A DNA stretch of 64,000 nucleotides from Fragilariopsis cylindrus CCMP1102. Its lineage: Eukaryota; Bacillariophyta; Bacillariophyceae; Bacillariales; Bacillariaceae. The stretch covers positions 1,201,704 through 1,265,703 of the forward strand of contig FMBT01000291.1 of assembly GCA_900095095.1 (NCBI GenBank), read 5' to 3'. The position numbers and the translations under genes are program-made. The first letter of the stretch is position 1. Each line of letters opens with the position of its first letter. Shown in pieces: positions 1-10,559 of the stretch. The notes beneath the pieces were generated by a model. The model had not been told where the DNA came from. It did not search any database and was given only the letters and a program-made list of their open reading frames with translations.

Positions 1-128
1 GAAAAGTTGTAAACATGACATGATGTCTTAGATAATCGTTAGCCAGAGATCATTTCTTGGCAACCCTTACTATTAAAATATTTTTGCATAAAATAGAATA
101 AAATAAATATATCTATCACTAAGGCGGT

Positions 129-1220
129 TTAAGGTAATGACTTCACATAGTAACCAATTTTGGAAGCATCACCACTCCAAAAAGGATTCCATCGATGTCC
201 TACATCACGGTAGCCCTCGCTTTTATACAGATTAAGGGCTGACAAATTATCTTCGTCGACGTGTAAGTATATTCGATTATAGCCCCAACAGGTCTTGGCG
301 ATATTCTCGACGCATCTCACTAGTCCTCGACCAATTTTTTGTCCACGAAATTTTTCGTCTACACACAAATTACTCAAATATGGTTGCAAGTCGTTACTAT
401 TCTTCTCCATCTTCCACAACTTTCTTTCTACTCTATCTAGCCATGGTATACTAAACGGTATTTTCGCATCACATGGTTGTAATCGTAGCTCGATCGAGGC
501 GATAACATCAATCGAGTCGTCGGTTGTCTGTCGAGCTAGTACCAAAACTATCGACTCTCGTTCCGCTTTACGAATTTTTTCCTCATGAGACAATCCTGTT
601 AACTCAGGAGCTGAAATCATTTCTTTTTGTGAAGGCTGTTGTAAAAATCGATTCGATATCCGCTGTCTCGTTCCTGAATACACTTCAGCGAACGCGACAA
701 GTCCAGAGTATCCATTAAGAAATTCTGCTGCTGGATTCATAAGCATTCGTTCAAAACTATTCATATCCTGTGATAATGTTATAGCCTCTGCACCGAAGGC
801 AGATACAACAAATCTAGCCAATTCTGGCAATTCGTTTTCTTCGACTAGTCCAAGCTCATAACAAAGACCAAGATCGGTATCGGCATCGGCATCGGCATCG
901 CCGTCGTTTTTCATCGTTTTTGTGTCTGATATTATCATAGATGACGACGATGACAACGACGACGATGATAATGATCGAAAATACCCATCATCACCTATAC
1001 AACTATAGTCTTCCGATTGCGAAAAGAAAGAAATCGAATCCGCAAACCTTGTTAATGGTACCAGATGGAGAGGTTTATTCGAACGTAATGAGTGGCAACA
1101 TGATCCGAGATGGTGATACTGTTGCTTTTGCTGATGCTGCTGGAGTTGGGCGACATTCCTGACGTCCGTAAAGGCTGAGACAGATGCAATAAGAAGCAGA
1201 ATACATGCTCGATTGACCAT
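129..1220 (-). CDS. Plastid-targeted GNAT-family N-acetyltransferase
   Basis: A 363-residue uninterrupted frame. The first ~17 residues are a hydrophobic signal peptide ending in VSAF-TDV, the Phe-containing cleavage motif that sends proteins through the ER into a secondary plastid; a Gln/His/Ser-rich transit-like region follows. The C-terminal half is a GNAT fold: acetyl-CoA motif A reads CVDEKFRGQKIGRGL (R-G-Q-K-I-G-R-G pyrophosphate loop), followed by motif B with LHVDEDNLSALNLYKSEGY. The family transfers acetyl from acetyl-CoA to an amine, either a protein N-terminus, a lysine or a small metabolite; plastid GNATs of this general type acetylate plastid proteins. The substrate cannot be told from sequence. 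A short Asp/Ala run (near 880-905) and a Ser run are low-complexity spacers in the leader. The ATG at 1220 is chosen because it gives the signal peptide directly. The fold is secure and the plastid location likely. Confidence 0.85.
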   Translation of the reverse strand: MVNRACILLLIASVSAFTDVRNVAQLQQHQQKQQYHHLGSCCHSLRSNKPLHLVPLTRFADSISFFSQSEDYSCIGDDGYFRSLSSSSLSSSSSMIISDTKTMKNDGDADADADTDLGLCYELGLVEENELPELARFVVSAFGAEAITLSQDMNSFERMLMNPAAEFLNGYSGLVAFAEVYSGTRQRISNRFLQQPSQKEMISAPELTGLSHEEKIRKAERESIVLVLARQTTDDSIDVIASIELRLQPCDAKIPFSIPWLDRVERKLWKMEKNSNDLQPYLSNLCVDEKFRGQKIGRGLVRCVENIAKTCWGYNRIYLHVDEDNLSALNLYKSEGYRDVGHRWNPFWSGDASKIGYYVKSLP

Positions 1221-1774
1221 GGTTGTATAAATTTTGTTACTTGTCCAACTTGTTACTTCGAAAAGGTATGAATGTTGTAGTAGTACTGTAGACCTAGTGT
1301 AGTATGCAGTAGTGTAAAATGAATTTCAAAAAGAATTTAAAATTAACAGTTTTCTCGAACCCCCTTGTAAATTTTAAAAAAATTCATGGACTAGGACCTT
1401 ACTTTGAGCACCTCGTCAGAGGGGCATAAGTTGTAAAACGAAATTTCTAAAAATATTATTTATATTTTTATGAAGAAAAGTCGTTAAGTAAAAATGTTAA
1501 ATTTATAAATCTATTAGATCTTGTAGAAATCAACTGATTTGAGTACCAGGACCTATTTATGATTGTGAATCCTACTATATACAGCAGACACAAAACCCAA
1601 ATTTTGCTTATTATTTTTTGTCAACCAAATTTTTGAGAATTTTTAACAAGAAACAAGAACGACGACACGCGTTATTTCTACCATACAACTTTTACATCAT
1701 TCCTTAACGTTAGTTCCTTTGTTCGTTGCAAACACCTTCTTCGCCGCAATCGTTGGAGCGGAGAAGACATAGCG
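1221..1774. other. Intergenic / unresolved 5' part of nucleoside hydrolase gene
   Basis: AT-rich, with no convincing gene. It lies between the divergent GNAT gene and the first recognisable codons of the nucleoside hydrolase. The hydrolase frame is open back to about 1650 but has no ATG. A possible splice acceptor (TTAACGTTAG) ends near 1713, so a missing first exon may lie here; I could not identify it. Confidence 0.4.
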
Positions 1775-2583
1775 TGGCCGCTCATTTTTGATAATGATGC
1801 ACACTATGATGATACGCTTGCGTTGATGTACTTGGCATCGAATCCTCTCTTTGACTTGATGGCTGCCACTACGGCTGGTGCAGGGGTACGGAACTTATCA
1901 TGGAGGACCAATCAACATACAGCAAGTCTTGACACTTTTTGGTAAAGATAAACACACACCAGTTTCGTACGGTCAGCCTATCTTCCTCGAGCCAATGAGT
2001 GCTTTCCCATTACAATGGCGTATCGAAACCGATGAATTCTTACAAGCACAAGATCTTCCCGATTCGGACATGCCTTTGAGTGTGTATCAGTCAGATCAAC
2101 TCATTGCTAAGATTTTAAGAGAATCGCCCGTTGCAGTTGCCGTTGCTGTGACCGGTCCTGCTACCAATCTCGCCATTGCATTGCGACGCGAACCGGAGCT
2201 CATCAATCGTATTAGTAGTATTTTTACCATAGGATCGGATTATGGTGATGGTCCAAATAACGTATACGACTGGCGTAAGTTTTGTTATTTTTATTGTTGT
2301 TGTTGTTGTTGTTTTCATCAATCGTCTCAATAGAGAGGCAAAATATGTTCGATCGACTGTTCTGACATATGCAAGATATGTATTGGAGCGCATTGAAAGG
2401 AGACCCAGGCAGCACTACTATTGCTGATCCAAGTATTTACCTTCGCTCACTAGCAGCACCCGATATTGATACTATCTCTATCGCGAAGACTGAAAGTGCA
2501 GGACCCTCTTCCTCTTCTTCTGGTCTAACTATGGTAACTTACTTGCCTGTTGGTATTCCATTATTTGTCTTAAGTGCTTGGTA
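1775..2583 (+). CDS. Inosine/uridine-preferring nucleoside hydrolase (split, 5' end unresolved)
   Basis: The N-terminal motif FDNDAHYDDTLAL is the calcium-binding D-x-D-x-x-x-D-D signature of nucleoside hydrolases, which cleave the N-glycosidic bond of (deoxy)ribonucleosides to ribose plus base in purine and pyrimidine salvage. It is followed by AATTAGAG, then GYGTYHGGPINIQQVL, and further on by VTGPATNLAIALR and FTIGSDYGDGPNNVYDW. The frame changes at a GGGG tract (about 1883-1886): codons before and after both match the family but are out of register, so one G is extra or two are missing. An intron is likely at 2275-2375 (GTAAGT donor, GCAAG acceptor), joining to the exon that ends at 2583. 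Diatom homologues are often secreted, but no leader is seen here because the beginning is not resolved. It could be a pseudogene, but the rest of the protein is well kept. Confidence 0.7.
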
Positions 2584-3070
2584 GAGACAATAGATTTTGA
2601 GCCAACCAACCACCAATCGAACTTCCTAAAATGAAATAATAATAATGATAACGGCGATATTTCATGTCTCATTCTTCTACTAGTATCTACTAGTAGATAC
2701 AATAGTAATGCCTACATGTAAAATAAATGATTATGATTGGACGGTAAGAAGCAGATAGAGGTTTGTCTGTGTGTGTGTTGTGTTTTTTTTTGCCGTCTCG
2801 CTGCATACCCTGTGTAATTTCATGTGTCTTCGTTTATTTAATTTACTGACAGCAGCAATGTTATGAAGATCAAGTAGTATATTGTCGACAAACTAACTAA
2901 AGCCCAAGCCTAAGAAATAACGAGGAAGATCAGATAATTAAATCATCATTTATTGTTGTCCAAATAATGAAAAAAAACCAAATTCAAGATAGCTTACTTT
3001 ATCTATAAATTTTTAAAATTAGGCTATCTGTTTCCAAGTTGTTCGTATGCAGAATAGTGTTATCTTTCGT
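2584..3070. other. Intergenic, convergent 3' flanks
   Basis: 3' flanks of the convergent nucleoside hydrolase and ketoacyl-CoA reductase genes. AT-rich, with a GTCTGTGTGTGTGTTGTG tract near 2764. No gene seen. Confidence 0.5.
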
Positions 3071-4184
3071 TCATTCAGTTTTTTGGGCGTCCTTCTTCAG
3101 TCCACGCTTTCTGGTTGAAAGGTGCATTTTCATAATGACACTTGAGACGAATGAACTGGGTAAAATATCAAGGATCCAACCTTGGATTGCATGTAGCAAA
3201 AACGGAGAAACGACACAATCATCATATCCGACCCATTTAATCCCCAATGCAACAAACTCAGACGGTGTAGGTACCATCAAAGCTTTACGCATTTTTGCTA
3301 ACTTAGTGGCTACATAAAAAGGAACTTGACACTGAGTAGTAACACCCTTCGATTTGTATTCTGCATTGAGTGCACGGGAAAATTTCTCAATGAAACTCTT
3401 TGAGCCAGAATATTCTGCCAATAATGGTAAATCATACATGGCCGAAGCGGACGAGATGTTAACAATCGCACCTTTTTTTCGTTCCAACATACCAGGTAAC
3501 ACCATTCGTGACATCCACACAGTGCTATCAATATTCATTGTCATCAAATTTGTAACCTCGTTATCGGTTAGTTCCATAAAGTACATCGGGTATCGGTAAC
3601 TAACACCAACATTATTGACCAAAACGCCGACATCTAATTCCTTGACAACCTTTGCTACCTTATCTTGTGCAGCCTTGTCGAATTTAGAATAATCACAAAC
3701 CAAATAGGAAACTTCAACTCCATAATTCTTGGCTTCTAACTCCTTCTTCACGTCCTGCAATTTAGACTCTGTTCGACTGATCAGAAGAATACTCTTCCCT
3801 TTCTTAGCCAAGGCGAAAGCATATGCTTTTCCGATACCATCTATTACCGTAGAGATTTTTTCATGTTATTTATTAAATTTGACATAAGGAATTGATTGAA
3901 ATATTCATCGTGCAATGGAAAATGATGTTCATTAGTCGGAGCTATCACAATGATTTGACTGACTTACTACATAGAAAGACATACACATACACATACACAT
4001 ATAGTCTCGTTCATTTCTTACCAGTGGCTCCAGTCACAACCGCCCATTTCCCATATTTTTTGAAGTTTTTCGCTGGACGAAGAAAAGTCTTGTAAAGATG
4101 TGACAACGCCTTAACTAACAGATTAAGTGCGGTAAGAGTTACGATACCAACTGCTGCCGTTTCTATTAATTTGTATTCGACCAT
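3071..4184 (-). CDS. KCR: Very-long-chain 3-ketoacyl-CoA reductase (HSD17B12/KCR type)
   Basis: Two exons, 4184-4022 and 3840-3071, with an intron at 4021-3841 (GTAAGA donor, GTAATAG acceptor), give about 310 residues, the usual length for the family. The N-terminus has a hydrophobic membrane segment. The nucleotide-binding Gly motif is split by the intron and reads VVTGAT-DGIGKAYA. Next come NNVG, the catalytic Ser in NISSAS, and the Tyr-Lys pair in EYSGSKSF, so the short-chain dehydrogenase catalytic set is complete. The enzyme reduces 3-ketoacyl-CoA to 3-hydroxyacyl-CoA with NADPH in the ER fatty-acid elongation cycle; relatives also act on 17-ketosteroids. Diatoms make abundant long-chain polyunsaturated fatty acids, which fits the elongase role. 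The reading frame is unbroken. Confidence 0.92.
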
Positions 4185-5101
4185 TCTCCTACAGTTTTGT
4201 TTCTTCTTCTTTTCTTGCTTTCGTGATATCTTTTGTGGACGGAGGCGTTTATATAGGAGAGTGGAAAAGGCAATGATGAATAGTCTTTTGTTGATGACGA
4301 TATACGATATAATTTCGAACGCATTTATTTATATTCAATACAAGTAGATCATAAATCTTGCCTGTGTGTCGTCGTCGAATCGGACCACGTAAAATCTTGT
4401 TGAAGTCGTCATCGATTTTTTTCAGGTATGCACGACTCGACTAAAGTGTGAATCAATCACGCGGGAATGTAAAAAATCTATGAAATGCGTCGGAACGGAA
4501 CTAACGATAAAAGTAGCTAATCTCAACTTGTATCTACAGTATTAGTATTTGGGTTTGGTCAATCTTCTACTGTTAAACAAGACAGTGCACTTGTATAGTG
4601 ATTGTATGTAACAGTTATAGTATAGAGAATATCACATTGATTCAGCCAACAACATCAACAACAACAACACAAACTTGACACAGCATTGATTATTGGCTTT
4701 TTTTCAAGCAATGCATGCATGGCATGGCTACATTATGCCCCACACCTCAGTTTTATTTCTAGAGCACTACTACTGTACTACTGTACTACTGTACTACTGT
4801 AGTATAATGGAGATAGGTATGATACTTTTTCATCATACGATGATAGTGATGAAATTAATTCAGCTAAGTCTTGCCGAGATAACAAAAGACCAAAAAGTCA
4901 CGTTTGGTGGCTAATAATCAGCTATGATAAACAGCTATTGGTTGCTTAATGGCTATGATAATGTCTCGCCTCTAGCAGATTACTAGCTAATTTTGCTGAT
5001 TGAAAAAGTTTAGTTTCATAATGAATACTTTCTGTGCAATAAATAAATAGAATAATATATTTGCCTAATAGATTGTTGCATGTTTCGTTTTGTTTGTTTA
5101 T
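4185..5101. other. Intergenic region with an 8-bp minisatellite
   Basis: About 900 bp upstream of the ketoacyl-CoA reductase and downstream of the next gene. It holds the short CTACTGTA repeat listed separately and a CAA-rich stretch near 4650. Open frames here are short and lack coding character. Confidence 0.5.
4767..4803. repeat. 8-bp tandem repeat (CTACTGTA)x4
   Basis: Four consecutive copies of an 8-bp unit. Related TACTGTA words are scattered through other intergenic stretches of the window. Ordinary minisatellite. Confidence 0.8.
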
Positions 5102-5909
5102 TTATTTAGTTTCTTCTTCCTTCTTCTCCTCTTCTTTTTTCTCTATGCCTCTTGATGGACCACTTGCTACACCGTTCAAATTATTTAAATAATCCCATGT
5201 CTGTCTATTTCCGTAGTTACCAGTTCCCTTACGTGCTGCTTGACGATCTGAAATCGATTTTTGCAGTGCGTCGCGGTATTCTTCGGTATTCATTTCATCC
5301 ATGCCTGGGATAATATACGTATTAGTCGTTCCCTTAGCAAGACTCCCATTCCTCCGGACGCACTAAAGGCTGGTCCTTCACTATTATCATCAGGATTTGT
5401 CACGATGGTACTACTAGCTGTTACGTCAACGGGTGTCGATGCTGGTGTAGAGGAGGCAGAGGATGAGGCATCTTGGAGTCGTTCGTATTCTTTTTGTTTC
5501 ATTTCGTCTAAACATTTTGAGACATGACAACGAATTCATCAACCTCCGACGAAGTAACTGATCCTGGTCCTTCCTTTACTCTCTTTTCCATGGTCAATAG
5601 AATTTGTTGCAGATTGTTTAATATTTCATCGCTATACAGCTTAGGTTCATCGGCGTCGGCAGATAATCCTTGTTTTTCACGCTGACGAGCAAGAATTTCC
5701 GCCGGAGTAAGCGGTTTATTTCTAATTTTGGTGCTTTTATCAGAAGATTCATCAGCTGCTGCTGATAAGACGATGGGGTTATGATTTGAATCAACAACTC
5801 TATTACGGGATGAGCATGATGTAGTAGAGGAAAAGGCGTGTTTTTCTGTTACCTGTAGTAGTAGTAACAGAAGCGATAGGGATGAAAGCGATAGGAGTTG
5901 GAGCTTCAT
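5102..5909 (-). CDS. Small plastid-targeted protein of unknown function (two frameshifts)
   Basis: I do not recognise a family. The start at 5909 gives MKLQLLSLSS, then a Leu-rich signal peptide ending ...TEKHAF-SSTT, a plastid-import type cleavage site. The body is acidic and probably helical: a segment around PLTPAEILARQREKQG, an acidic middle, and a C-terminal part around MDEMNTEEYRDALQKS ending in a Glu/Lys-rich tail. The frame changes near 5510 (AAAA tract) and near 5305; both look like one missing base, and joining the pieces gives a continuous sequence of roughly 265 residues. A 14-nt GT-AG stretch at the second break would also restore frame, but it is too short for a normal intron. 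An upstream in-frame ATG exists at 5942. Confidence 0.6.
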
Positions 5910-6355
5910 GGCAGATAATTGTAATTGAGTTAAGAGAAGCAAGCAATAGTGGTTGGTGCCAAGACTACAACTACAATAATGTGTATGTACCGTACAATGT
6001 ATGATACTTTTATAATGTGTGCTCTACATGAGAAAAACATCGAACAAAAGGTATTTTTTATTGACAACCGAGTTTCACACAACGTTGAGCTTCATTTGAA
6101 AATTGTGAGGTAGACTGCCTGACTGACGGACTGACGTGTTGTGGGGAATTGTTTTACTTAGAACTTCTAAAATTCATTCGTGTACCTCCCCCAAATGATA
6201 GGAAACCAAACCACCATTACGATAAGGCCAAATTAGAAAAATTACAAATAACATTACAGTGTACTGTATTCGAATTAGTATTCAGCATGTATACGACATT
6301 GAAAAAATTGTACTAGTAAAACATAAAATAAAATAGATATCTCTGACGATTGACA
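5910..6355. other. Divergent promoter region
   Basis: About 450 bp between the start of the small plastid protein (-) and the DnaJ gene (+). No gene seen. It contains a short GACTGACGGACTGACG duplication near 6120. Confidence 0.5.
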
Positions 6356-7699
6356 ATGGCACCGAATTTAAACTCAGAAGACTATTATCAAATTCTTGGT
6401 ATTCCAAGATCAGCTAGTGATGCAGAACTAAAAAAGGCATACAAGAAACTTGCTGTAAAGGTGAGTGATTAGTTGGGGAGATTATTATAAAGACAAAATC
6501 GTGGTGTCACATTTATCCTCTTCGTACTTTTCGTACTACGTTGTACTGAACGAGGGTACTCTTCATGATCGTGGCTCAAGGCAAATCGTGGTGTCCCATT
6601 TATCCTCTTCGTACTTTTCGTACTACGTTGTACTGAACGAGGGTACCTCTGTCATGATCGTGGCTCAACCGAGCAAAAATTACTGAATTGATGAGTGTGT
6701 GTGTGAAAAAATTGTACCTCATTAAACTTATTGTACTGACATATCATTATTATTTGCCTCCCTTCTTTATTTAAAAAAATAAAAGTGGCATCCCGACAAG
6801 AATCCAGGAGATGAGCAAGCGACAACAAACTTTCAAAAGATCAGTGAAGCTTACGCGACGTTAAAAGATGATAAAAAACGGAAAATTTACGATGCTTATG
6901 GAAAGGAGGCAGCCGATCAATCAGAACAAATGCCCGATGGACCAATGGGAGGACATGGACATGGACATGGCGGCTTCCCGGGTGGTATGCCGGGTGGATC
7001 CTTTAGTTTTGGTGGTGGCGGTGGTGGTGGTCGAGGAGGACATCAACATCAAATGAGTCATGACGAAGCTGAATTTTTGTTCAGTCAATTCTTTGGCGGT
7101 TCCGACCATTTGGTGGTATGGGTGGACATCGTGGAGGAGGACAGGGTATGCGCATGGGTGGGCATCCAGGAATGGGTAGGCCAAGTCGTGTACGTCAGCC
7201 AAAGAGATACGATGCCATTCCGGTGGGAACTATCGTTAGTTTAAAGGATCTTGTCAGTAAACCAGAGAAAAATGGGGAACGTGGAGAAGTTCTACAATAT
7301 GATCCGAATACTGGTAGATATGTTGTGAAGATCGAGGATGGTGACGAAACTATTAAGGTAAAACCATCCAATCTGTTGCAGCATGTACATTTAAAGGTTC
7401 ACAATCTCGAGAGTAGAGCAGATTTGAATGGTGAAAAGGCAACAATCCTTGCATGGGATGATAGCAAACAGAGATACAACATATACGTTATGAGCATATC
7501 CAAAGTACTAAGTTTGAAACCGACAAATGTTGTTCTTGATAATGGTACGGTAGGAAAAATAACTGGTCTACAATCGAAACCAGAACTAAATGGTCAATGG
7601 GGGACCATCACGAACTTTAATTCCGAATCTGATAGATACGACATTCAATTATCAGCAGACAAAATTCTACGGCTCAAATTGGACAACATTCGCCTGTAA
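6356..7699 (+). CDS. DnaJ/Hsp40 co-chaperone with three C-terminal beta-type repeats (one frameshift)
   Basis: Exons 6356-6460 and 6786-7699. The J domain runs from the start ([15 protein letters not shown]) across the intron; the intron falls just before WHPDKNPGD, so the HPD tripeptide that stimulates Hsp70 ATPase is intact. Next is a Gly/His-rich linker ([18 protein letters not shown]). The frame breaks at about 7105-7112 within CGACCATTTGG, one base missing, and continues in the next frame as [10 protein letters not shown]. The C-terminal ~180 residues hold three repeats of about 55 residues, each with a core like KPE-NGERGEV...GRYVVKI...VKPSNL. This ELNG-type repeat occurs in many algal and oomycete proteins and is unusual on a J protein. 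There are no Cys-rich zinc repeats and no canonical client-binding domain. No leader peptide, so probably cytosolic or nuclear. Confidence 0.8.
6494..6668 (+). repeat. Tandem duplication (~87-bp unit, two copies) inside the DnaJ intron
   Basis: Two copies of a unit beginning AAATCGTGGTGTC and ending ATGATCGTGGCTCAA lie head to tail at about 6494-6580 and 6582-6668. They differ by one substitution and a 2-3 base indel near the end. They make up over half of the 325-nt intron. The high identity indicates a recent duplication. Confidence 0.9.
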
Positions 7700-7949
7700 T
7701 TTTAAATTTAACAATTAAAGCCAGTCGAAATTCAGTAATAATAGTAGTTTAATTGATTGAGGTATCTATATGTTATTTGTAAAGTTAATCGTAACATGAT
7801 GCATTATAATATATTACATAAGAACGAATTGATGCATAGTCCTAGTTGCAAAGAAAAAATATAATTCTTTCTATGTGAACGTATGATTGTATTGTGATAG
7901 TCGTAAATTTTAAAAGCGCACATTGGATATAGCTATAGACTTGTCGATG

Positions 7950-10196
7950 TCACATAGGATAACCCGGTAACGTCCCAATAGAGCATGAATCCCATTGTTT
8001 ACATCGTATCCATGCCGGTCGCTTTGAACGAGATGCGATCTCTGCCATTCCTATCGGATTATCTAATGCTGTATCAGGTGGTTGACCGACAGCAGTCGAA
8101 ACAGTTGACACTACTTCGTGATTGCCTGACAGCATTGCTTCCATCTCATCCAAAGACATGGAGTCTAAAGACTTCATATTAGTATTATCCGTTTCTCCTA
8201 GGTCTGATATACTAGTGGTTCCGATATTCTGAGTTTCGTGGAACGTAACATTCTTTATTTCATCAATTTCATATGAGTATCCAAAGTTATCAGTCTGTTT
8301 TGCGCCAAGAATCTTCTTCAGACTATGAATAATACCTCGACTTGTCTTCATTGAGTTAGAGATAGAACTAGATGTCGTTTTGCCGTTGTCGTTATCATCG
8401 CGATTATGCTGAAGGCAACGATCCAAGAGACTATTTAAGGGATATCCCAAGCTTTCCAAATGGTTTAACTGTGCCAACGGCAATTCCAGCGGATTGGTGT
8501 TTCCCTTCTTTTGACTGTTGCTATTTTTGGTTGAATTGTTCATCGAAAATGTTGGATCCAGTGCTGCCACAAAGCGTTGAGACAAGATGAGCCGTACCCA
8601 CGCAGAAAGGAAGTAGAGTTTGCGGCCAGACCCCACATCTAAATCATTGCGTTGGAATGTCACATGATTCTCAGTCGATAAAACACAATCTACGAGGTGG
8701 ATTACCAAAGAGGCTGTAAACCCCGGCCATTTTCGACAAATAACGTGAATCAGCGGAGTATAGTATTGCCAACACTTGGAAACACCTTGTGGGGTAGCTG
8801 GAAAAGTCTTCTCCGAACCAGGGATCAAAACTCCTAGACCTATTGGCGCCTCACCGATACCTCCCCATATCAAGTATTGAGTAGCAATCGCATAACCTTC
8901 TTGAGGAGACGAAACGGACTGAACGAAGAGTTTTGCACAATCGTTTGGGGATTTCTCACCCTTTCTCTTTTTGGGTGTATTTTGAATAGTTTTTTGTTTC
9001 CTCTTGTTTCCTTTTCCTTTTCCTTTGCTATTTTTGTTCTTTTTTAGCGGTTCCAACGATGCAAAACGATTTGCATTGGTCCCTATTGATGTTCCACATA
9101 TAGAACCAATCGCGGGAATATCAATATTATCACCTTCGTCATCAGTATCGTCGTCGTCGTTATTATCATCGTCGCCGTCGCTACTACTTAAGCTAGCAAC
9201 TTCTCCAAAAAGCGGATCATAAGAAAGTACTGTCGTTTTCTGAATCGCTGATGGTTTCGTTTTCTTGCGTTTGTTCGTTGGCATTGATGAGGTTGCAGCG
9301 TCTTTGGATTCCTTTGTTTCTTTGTCATAAGAGGTGTTATCTCTAGAATTATCCCAATCCGAGGCACAAGCATTGTAGTCAAGTAAAAGATCGATCGAAA
9401 TTCTTTTTTGCATTGATGGGTCTGATTCTGATGGAATTGTACGTTCTATAATATTTTCATTATTCCAATCGGTACATTTGGGAATCCAATATTCACATTT
9501 CATAAATTCTAAGAGTGTCGATGTCGACAGTCGTAATACTTCGAGGTTTGGTAAGGTATTGTGTGAACTTTCGTGCCGTGTATCGACCAACCAAGACGGG
9601 ATTCCTAATTGGCCACATAAATTGGCTACACTAGCTGCCATGGCTCGTTGTTGTTGCAAAGAATCAGAAAATCCATTAATACACCGAACAATGGCCGAGG
9701 AGTATGCAAGTCGAAGCTCCATCACGCTGACGCTATTATCCATCAGTATCGTCCTTTGTTTCCGTCGTCGTCGTCGTTGTGAATCTCTCCAATAAACTTG
9801 TGCTAGTGCACCCGTTGATTCTATTGCGTGTGGAAGCCCCTCCAGGGCATTCAATCGAGATTTCCATACGGAAATTTTTGTAAAGGCTTCTTGTGGCGAT
9901 AACAATTCTTCTGGATTTTGATCATCACCACTTTGTTCACATTCCTGAAGAACTGACAGTAATGACTTTCCTACCTCTTGGAGTTCCCATTCATCCCGCC
10001 ATGGGATAGACCTCGTCGTTTTACGCAATCGTTTGTTGTGCCTATTAAAATGTTCCGATCGACTCAATGAAATATATTCATCATGTCTACAATTGTATTC
10101 GTATTGTGGTAATCGTTCATAGGCTTTTGGTTTTGGTTTCTTCCCCCTCTTCGTCTTGTTATTGATTTGCGGGGACGATGGTCCATAGTAACTCAT
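7950..10196 (-). CDS. LAS1: LAS1-like pre-rRNA (ITS2) endoribonuclease
   Basis: The N-terminal LAS1 domain is clear: SIPWRDEWELQEVG, then ISVWKSRL and LPHAIESTG, MELRLAYSSAIVRCING, and LGIPSWLVDTRHESSHNTLP. The last contains the HEPN nuclease motif R-H-x-x-x-H (RHESSH). LAS1 with its kinase partner cuts ITS2 of pre-rRNA in large-subunit ribosome maturation, in the nucleolus. A long acidic/lysine-rich disordered insert (GDDDDNNDDDDTDDEGD and KNKNSKGKGKGNKRK) separates it from a conserved C-terminal part (SPQEGYAIATQYLIWGGIGEAP). The first ATG is at 10196; the frame stays open for another 40 Asn/Gln-rich codons upstream (to 10316) without an ATG, following a possible acceptor TTTTTATAG, so a short 5' exon may be missing. 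Frame otherwise unbroken. Confidence 0.88.
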   Translation of the reverse strand: MSYYGPSSPQINNKTKRGKKPKPKAYERLPQYEYNCRHDEYISLSRSEHFNRHNKRLRKTTRSIPWRDEWELQEVGKSLLSVLQECEQSGDDQNPEELLSPQEAFTKISVWKSRLNALEGLPHAIESTGALAQVYWRDSQRRRRRKQRTILMDNSVSVMELRLAYSSAIVRCINGFSDSLQQQRAMAASVANLCGQLGIPSWLVDTRHESSHNTLPNLEVLRLSTSTLLEFMKCEYWIPKCTDWNNENIIERTIPSESDPSMQKRISIDLLLDYNACASDWDNSRDNTSYDKETKESKDAATSSMPTNKRKKTKPSAIQKTTVLSYDPLFGEVASLSSSDGDDDNNDDDDTDDEGDNIDIPAIGSICGTSIGTNANRFASLEPLKKNKNSKGKGKGNKRKQKTIQNTPKKRKGEKSPNDCAKLFVQSVSSPQEGYAIATQYLIWGGIGEAPIGLGVLIPGSEKTFPATPQGVSKCWQYYTPLIHVICRKWPGFTASLVIHLVDCVLSTENHVTFQRNDLDVGSGRKLYFLSAWVRLILSQRFVAALDPTFSMNNSTKNSNSQKKGNTNPLELPLAQLNHLESLGYPLNSLLDRCLQHNRDDNDNGKTTSSSISNSMKTSRGIIHSLKKILGAKQTDNFGYSYEIDEIKNVTFHETQNIGTTSISDLGETDNTNMKSLDSMSLDEMEAMLSGNHEVVSTVSTAVGQPPDTALDNPIGMAEIASRSKRPAWIRCKQWDSCSIGTLPGYPM

Positions 10197-10559
10197 GTTA
10201 CGATCGAATATTTTTGCTTGATAGGTAGCTAGCAAATTTTGCTGAAACTGCCGTTTGGCATGTTGTTGTTGTTCGTTGTTTGCGTTTATGTTGTTGTTGT
10301 TTGTGTTGTGTTTCAAGAAAAAATTCTATAAAAACCTCAATTGTGGCGCAAAAAAATACGTCCGTCCGTCAACCAACCAGAAAATCCGTTATAAAAAGAG
10401 AAAAAGAAAAAAAATTGAGCAGGGCGAGACTTGTTTCACATTTTCTTTATTTTTCGCATGAGAGATGTAGTTCGAGAAAAAAAAAACTATTATGTGCTCT
10501 TCTCTGGCTTAGTTATATCGTAATTTTACCTCTGTATTAAAGTTGATACATTCAGCAAA

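Noticed and set aside
5288-5310. A 14-nt GT-AG stretch that would restore frame in the small plastid protein gene, suggesting ultra-short introns
   Set aside because: All other introns in the window are 51-325 nt, the first break in the same gene has no such solution, and missing bases explain both.
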